NCBI GenBank assembly: GCA_031287655.1
Contig: JAITSR010000279.1
Span: forward strand, 1-26,045
Source of the DNA: Clostridiales bacterium
GTDB taxonomy: Bacteria; Bacillota; Clostridia; WRLR01
DNA length: 26,045 bases
Direction of reading: 5' to 3'
How positions within the stretch are numbered: the stretch's first letter is position 1; every line of letters begins with the position of its first letter. Below are positions 22,320-26,045 of the stretch, in pieces. The translations under genes and the position numbers were made by a program. Below the pieces are notes generated by a model, which did no database searches, had not been told where the DNA came from, and saw only the letters and a program-made list of their open reading frames with translations.

Positions 22320-23115
22320 TATAGAATGGGAAACTATTCTGCGAGAGCAGCATTGCCCATATACAAATAAGAAGTGCTTTAAGGTTCGGAAAAGCAATCC
22401 GGGTATTTCTATTGGTGTTTGCACCGTGAACTACAGCAAATATGATGAGGTCATGATTTGTCCGCATCGGCTGTTGGAGAGAAGGCAAATTTTCACTGAT
22501 TGTGTCCACCTTTTATCATTGCACGAGCCGGGCAATGAACTTCATTTGCTTTCAGAGGTAGCGATCCCCGGTGGCAGCGTGGATTATTTTTTAGTATCTG
22601 TTTGCAAGGGCAAGGTGGTTGATTTTATGGGTATCGAACTTCAAACTCTTGATACTGCTGGCAGCCTTTGGAGCGAGCGTACAGCGCTCATTCGTGAAAA
22701 GGGATTACCTGTCGAAGATGACGATTTGTTGGCTAAGACGTTCAGTATGAATTGGAAAATGTCTGCAAAGACAATCCTTGTTCAAATGTATCACAAGATA
22801 AATACTTTTGAGCACTTGGGTAAACATATGGCGCTTGTTATTCAAGACTGTTTCCGTGACTATATGGCGCGTGAATTTAGCTTTTCGCATATGCGGCAAG
22901 CACGGCAAGGCGATTCATTTCACATTCATTCGTATTCTTTGGTTGAAGCGGACGACACCACTTTACGTTTGCAGTTAAGCGATAGAATCAGTACAGACGC
23001 CGATGGAATTGCGCTTTGCTTAGGCCTTCAAGCCGAAGCAAAAATTGAGCTTGAAATGCTTGTGAAGTATTTAGAAACAAAAATTTCAGGCAACACTATT
23101 TTCAATGTGATATAG
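22273..23115 (+). CDS. NotI-family type II restriction endonuclease
   Basis: A 280-residue protein whose N-terminal cysteines C28, C35, C50 and C63 (HCPYTNKKC, then GVC, then MICPHR) match the four-cysteine iron-binding site known in NotI. A PD-(D/E)xK-type core follows: E95 in LLSEVAIPGGSVDYFLV, D104, then E122 with Q124 in GIELQ, where the usual lysine is glutamine, as I recall for NotI. The C-terminal region (MALVIQDCFRDYMAREF onwards) is helical. The ATG at 22273 has AGG five bases upstream and overlaps the methyltransferase gene, so the pair is co-expressed. Specificity cannot be read from the sequence. GCGGCCGC occurs in the window at 3934, 5773 and 13572, so if specificity is NotI-like the partner must protect those sites. 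Confidence 0.82.
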   Translation: MSKVKELFGLYTKRDDIEWETILREQHCPYTNKKCFKVRKSNPGISIGVCTVNYSKYDEVMICPHRLLERRQIFTDCVHLLSLHEPGNELHLLSEVAIPGGSVDYFLVSVCKGKVVDFMGIELQTLDTAGSLWSERTALIREKGLPVEDDDLLAKTFSMNWKMSAKTILVQMYHKINTFEHLGKHMALVIQDCFRDYMAREFSFSHMRQARQGDSFHIHSYSLVEADDTTLRLQLSDRISTDADGIALCLGLQAEAKIELEMLVKYLETKISGNTIFNVI

Positions 23116-23376
23116 AATAAACTGAACTCTGACCCGGTCAAGGCGACGATTATGAACATGTTAGCCGCCGACTGGTTTCTATGAATTACGAAAAAGTATC
23201 ATCGCCACATGGCGATGAAGTTGGCGATGATATTGGCGCAGTTTGATCCCAAAAAGTCGCCGCTGATTAAGCTGTGGCAGGACGAACTTCGCGAAAAGCA
23301 AGCGGCGAAAGGCACACTTGACCGCGAATATTACAAGCTCCGCGACGAAATAAAACACGCCTCAACGAATCGTTAG
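23113..23376 (+). pseudogene. Decayed coding remnant, possibly relaxase or mobile-element protein
   Basis: A single frame reads SDPVKATIMNMLAADWFL, then a TGA at 23182-23184, then ITKKYHRHMAMKLAMILAQF, then KLWQDELREKQAAKGTLDREYYKLRDEIKHA to a TAG at 23374-23376. The last 55 codons (from ATG 23209) form a charged coiled-coil-like end that resembles the C-termini of clostridial mobilisation relaxases (LxxEYxxLKDE pattern), but the match is too short to be sure. There is no ribosome site. It follows the restriction genes directly and may be debris of the element that carried them. The family call is a guess. Confidence 0.4.
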
Positions 23377-23409
23377 GCGGCACATACTCCGAGAGGATTA
23401 TGTGCCGCC
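23376..23409. terminator. Strong stem-loop between converging transcription units
   Basis: GGCGGCACATA (23376-23386) pairs perfectly with TATGTGCCGCC (23399-23409) around a 12-nt loop. It lies between the plus-strand restriction genes and the minus-strand SbnA-like gene. There is no T-run on either side, so it may act as a bidirectional barrier rather than a classical terminator. GTGCCGCCGAT (23402-23412) can instead pair, with one bulge, with ATCGGCGCAC (23440-23449). Confidence 0.5.
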
Positions 23410-23466
23410 GATGCTACTTGACATAACTAATCGTGTTGTATCGGCGCACTGCATCCACCAAATTCA

Positions 23467-24609
23467 TCAATCGAGAAAGCGCATATGTTTTCCGTTATTC
23501 CAATACTTATCACTTAGCATCTCTGTGTTTAGGCACAACGTTGACGCAGGAACGTCAAGGTTTTGATTCAATTCCGGTTTATAATTTGAAATAGACATAG
23601 GGTCTGTACTCCAAGGCTGTAATTGTGCGGCTGTCGCACGCAATGAGTCAACACCCGCATCTGTTGAAAACCCCTGTTCAATCATCCACTCATCGCTGAA
23701 TAGAGTTTGAATATAGCGTTCGCCGCCGTCGGAAACCATACAGACGATACGTTTATCTCGTGGAAGCCGTTGTGCAAGATGCAGCGCGACCAACGCACAC
23801 GCTCCGCTTGATGGGCCCATTAGTATACCTTCCAGTTTTGCGAAACTGCGTGCCGTTACAAATGCCTGTTCATCGGTTATTTTGTATACGCAGTCAATGT
23901 TATTCATTGTGAGATTATTGGGCGTCCACGCAAGCCCAATACCCGGTATACGGTAGGCGTGTGAATCACCTCCGAAAATTGATGAGCCAACCGCGTCAAC
24001 TCCTATGACCTGAACTTCCGGCATATATGTGTTTAGAGATTTAGATATGCCGCCTAATTGCCCTCCGGTACTAACGGCAGCAATAATCGCGGTCAACCCC
24101 TGTTGGCAGTTATTGATAATTTCACAAGCTGTTCCGTTATAATGCGCGTCGCTATTCAACAGATTAAAACACTGATCGGGTCTGAACGAATTTTCTATTT
24201 CCCTTGCGAGTTTATTTGCTAATGCGATTCTTGTTTTATGATAGCTACCGGAATCGTCTTGCTCTGTGACAACAATAACCTCTGCGCCAAAAGCCTTCAA
24301 AAGTGATAAGTTTGCATTCGTTGTTTTAGGGTCAACCAGTATAATGACACGGTAGCCCTTAGCGGCGCCAATCATAGCTAAAGAAATCCCGAAGTTCCCG
24401 CTTGACGATTCGATTATAGTTCCGCCGGGCTTTAACCATTTTCGTCGCTCAGCTTCGTTGATAATATAAATAGCGGGACGGTCTTTTATGCTTCCACCCG
24501 GATTGCTCCGCTCATATTTGAATAGCACCTGCCCCTCGTCTTTCGTTGTGCAGTTCTTAATTTCTATGAGCGGCGTATTGCCAATAGTGCCGAGAATGTC
24601 TGTTATCAT
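23467..24609 (-). CDS. SbnA / cysteine-synthase-like PLP enzyme
   Basis: A 380-residue fold-type II PLP enzyme. K42 in NPGGSIKDRP is the cofactor lysine, ESSSGNFG (67-74) binds the substrate carboxylate, and STGGQLGG holds the phosphate. The stretch YRVIILVDPKTTNANLSLLKAFGAEVIVV resembles SbnA, which joins O-phosphoserine and glutamate on the way to 2,3-diaminopropionate, more than ordinary cysteine synthase. About 50 extra C-terminal residues of no known family follow the catalytic domain. The ATG at 24609 has AGGAG eight bases upstream. It lies 27 bases after a fused Opp-type ATPase, so it is probably co-transcribed with a transporter. Substrate is uncertain: cysteine, diaminopropionate or a metallophore precursor. 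Confidence 0.85.
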   Translation of the reverse strand: MITDILGTIGNTPLIEIKNCTTKDEGQVLFKYERSNPGGSIKDRPAIYIINEAERRKWLKPGGTIIESSSGNFGISLAMIGAAKGYRVIILVDPKTTNANLSLLKAFGAEVIVVTEQDDSGSYHKTRIALANKLAREIENSFRPDQCFNLLNSDAHYNGTACEIINNCQQGLTAIIAAVSTGGQLGGISKSLNTYMPEVQVIGVDAVGSSIFGGDSHAYRIPGIGLAWTPNNLTMNNIDCVYKITDEQAFVTARSFAKLEGILMGPSSGACALVALHLAQRLPRDKRIVCMVSDGGERYIQTLFSDEWMIEQGFSTDAGVDSLRATAAQLQPWSTDPMSISNYKPELNQNLDVPASTLCLNTEMLSDKYWNNGKHMRFLD

Positions 24610-24636
24610 TTTGGTGTCTCCTGTTCATATATTTGT

Positions 24637-26045
24637 TCAAATACTCAACTCGCAAGCGAGAAGCAACCGAGTTGACGGGTTAGGACTATCTGCGGTTATC
24701 ATGTCTGCGCTGCCGACCTCACTGAAACAACCATCTTTCATAACGGCGATTTTGTGGCAAAAAATACGCATAACCCGAATGTCGTGCGAAATCATCAGAA
24801 TTGAAAATCGGAACTGCTCGTGCAGCTGGCGTAACAGTGACAATATTTGCGCTTGCACTTGCATATCAAGCGCGGAAACCGCTTCATCGCAAATCAATAT
24901 GTCCGGCTCAAGAATCAGTGCGCGGGCGATTGCAATGCGCTGGCATTGACCAGTGCTTAGCCTCGGAGGCCGTCGGTTTTGCGCGTTATTGTCAATTCCC
25001 ACTTGATTAAGATAAAAACGAGCCTTTTCACGACGTTCACTCGACAAGCCGATATGTAAGTAGTTCATTGGCTCCTGTACGAGTTGCAACGCTGTATACC
25101 TCGGATTTAGGCTTGCGCGGGCGTCCTGAAATACAATTTGAATATGGCGGCATATCTCGCGCCGAGCCTTACCGTAAAGCATCGAAATATCTTTGCCTCG
25201 AAACAAAATAGTTCCGGAAGTAGGTCTTTCGACACCGGTTAAGCATTTCGCCAATGTGGATTTGCCACACCCGCTTTGTCCGAGGACTCCGACGATTTCA
25301 CGCTCTCGCAACGAAAGGGTTAAGTCCGACAGCACGTTTTGACTTTTTGAATAACATTTCCCCAAGCCTATGATTTCAAGGACAGGCTCACTATTTGACG
25401 GTGGTATGTCAAACGGTTCGTTAATACTTTCCCTTGCTTCAAGCAGTTTGCGTGTGTACGATGTTTGCGGTGCTGACAGAACCTCCCGCGTAACACCGCG
25501 TTCTGCCACAATGCCTTTGTTTAAGACAATCACGCGCTCACTAACCGAATTAGCGACGGCAATATCGTGCGTTATAAACAGCACCGATAACGCAAGTTCG
25601 TTCTGAACATTCTTCAATACGTCAAGCACTTCTTTTTGGCTGACAGAATCAAGAGCAGAGGTAGGTTCGTCCGCAATCAATACGGAGGGCTTTAGGCACA
25701 ATGAGAGAGCGATACACACGCGTTGGCACATTCCCCCGCTTAGTTGAAACGGGTATGACGCTAACACCCGGTCGATGTCTGTAAAATTCAAAAGTCGCAG
25801 CAATTCCGAAGCAAGCGGCGTTATCTCTTGTTCGGACGCGGCTTTATGGAACAGTAATACATCTCGAAAATGTTCGCGTACAGTCATCATCGGATTCAGC
25901 GCAAGTTGAGCGTCCTGAAATATCATAGATAAGACCGTTCCGCGAATCTTGTTCCATTGAATCGCGTGCCGTGACAAATCGGCGTGGAATTGCCCTGCTA
26001 TCTCTATATTCCCTGATATTACTTTTGCTGATGGCGGACGCAAGC
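24637..26045 (-). CDS. Fused two-domain Opp/nickel-type ABC ATPase, 5' end beyond window
   Basis: The visible 469 codons hold the last part of one ATPase domain and a complete second one. Domain one lacks its Walker A (off the window) but shows LSGGMCQR, VLIADEPTSALD and LFITHDIA. Domain two has Walker A GQSGCGKST, signature LSTGQCQR (a degenerate form with Thr), Walker B ILICDEAVSALD and LMISHDIR. Such OppD-OppF fusions serve peptide, nickel or metallophore importers of the Opp/Nik class. The cysteines of the oligopeptide C-terminal domain are absent, more like nickel/opine members. Base composition is lower in G+C than the left side. Permease genes presumably lie outside the window. Confidence 0.9.
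   Translation of the reverse strand, partial: LRPPSAKVISGNIEIAGQFHADLSRHAIQWNKIRGTVLSMIFQDAQLALNPMMTVREHFRDVLLFHKAASEQEITPLASELLRLLNFTDIDRVLASYPFQLSGGMCQRVCIALSLCLKPSVLIADEPTSALDSVSQKEVLDVLKNVQNELALSVLFITHDIAVANSVSERVIVLNKGIVAERGVTREVLSAPQTSYTRKLLEARESINEPFDIPPSNSEPVLEIIGLGKCYSKSQNVLSDLTLSLREREIVGVLGQSGCGKSTLAKCLTGVERPTSGTILFRGKDISMLYGKARREICRHIQIVFQDARASLNPRYTALQLVQEPMNYLHIGLSSERREKARFYLNQVGIDNNAQNRRPPRLSTGQCQRIAIARALILEPDILICDEAVSALDMQVQAQILSLLRQLHEQFRFSILMISHDIRVMRIFCHKIAVMKDGCFSEVGSADMITADSPNPSTRLLLACELSI

Noticed and set aside
23376..23409. Classical Rho-independent terminator
   Set aside because: The stem is strong but no T-run follows on either strand, so it is listed only as a possible transcription barrier.
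1..26045. tRNA or rRNA genes
   Set aside because: No cloverleaf-like segment with CCA end or rRNA-like stretch was noticed in any intergenic gap, most of which are under 300 bases.

Overview
The window looks like a piece of a GC-rich, anaerobic Bacillota (Clostridia-type) chromosome. The evidence is a spoVG-glmU-prs-pth-murC housekeeping block of Firmicute type, an [FeFe]-hydrogenase-like protein with DRTGG and serine-kinase-like partners, and strong purine-rich ribosome sites throughout. Most of it is clearly GC-rich. The last 4.8 kb (about 21.2-26.0 kb) is visibly more AT-rich and looks acquired.

Layout. (1) 1-364, minus strand: a hicA-hicB toxin-antitoxin pair, with hicB cut by the window edge. 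(2) 483-3795, minus strand: a five-gene operon (DRTGG protein, RsbW-like ATPase, [FeFe]-hydrogenase-like protein, second DRTGG-like protein, PHP phosphoesterase) behind a near-consensus sigma-A promoter at 3858-3886. The hydrogenase keeps the four H-cluster cysteines but lacks the proton-relay cysteine, which suggests sensing rather than bulk H2 turnover. (3) 3909-4869, minus strand: a tightly overlapping DUF3791 / DUF3990 / small-protein triad, a likely ADP-ribosyltransferase-fold toxin-type module, with its own promoter and a hairpin repeat at the predicted mRNA 5' end. (4) 5136-14569, minus strand: a catabolic cluster made of a zinc methyltransferase of the uroporphyrinogen-decarboxylase superfamily, a complete Opp/Dpp transporter (lipoprotein, two permeases, two ATPases), a protein resembling L-2-amino-thiazoline-4-carboxylate hydrolase, and an M20 amidohydrolase. 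(5) 14988-15902, plus strand: a SRAP (YedK/HMCES-type) gene split by one in-frame amber codon. (6) 16104-21207, plus strand: spoVG, glmU, prs, pth and murC. (7) 21246-23115, plus strand: a beta-class DNA methyltransferase overlapping a NotI-like endonuclease. (8) 23113-23376: a decayed coding remnant. (9) 23467-26045, minus strand: a SbnA/cysteine-synthase-like PLP enzyme downstream of a fused two-domain Opp-type ATPase that runs off the window.

The non-coding DNA is unusually structured. A 36-nt hairpin element (11-bp arms, 14-nt related loops) occurs three times (4899, 11240, 13415). The roughly 400-bp gap between the methyltransferase and the binding protein is largely a run of palindromes. 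A block at 4974-5129 is bounded by repeated segments. Two genes have short tandem duplications that include their own stop codon. Several proteins (SRAP, MurC, Pth) carry low-complexity in-frame insertions, in two cases visible as DNA tandem repeats.

The best candidates for something undescribed are the hydrogenase/DRTGG/ATPase/PHP regulatory operon, the methyltransferase-transporter-hydrolase cluster of unknown substrate, the DUF3990 triad, and the 36-nt hairpin family. All family assignments come from reading motifs by eye. No database search was run.
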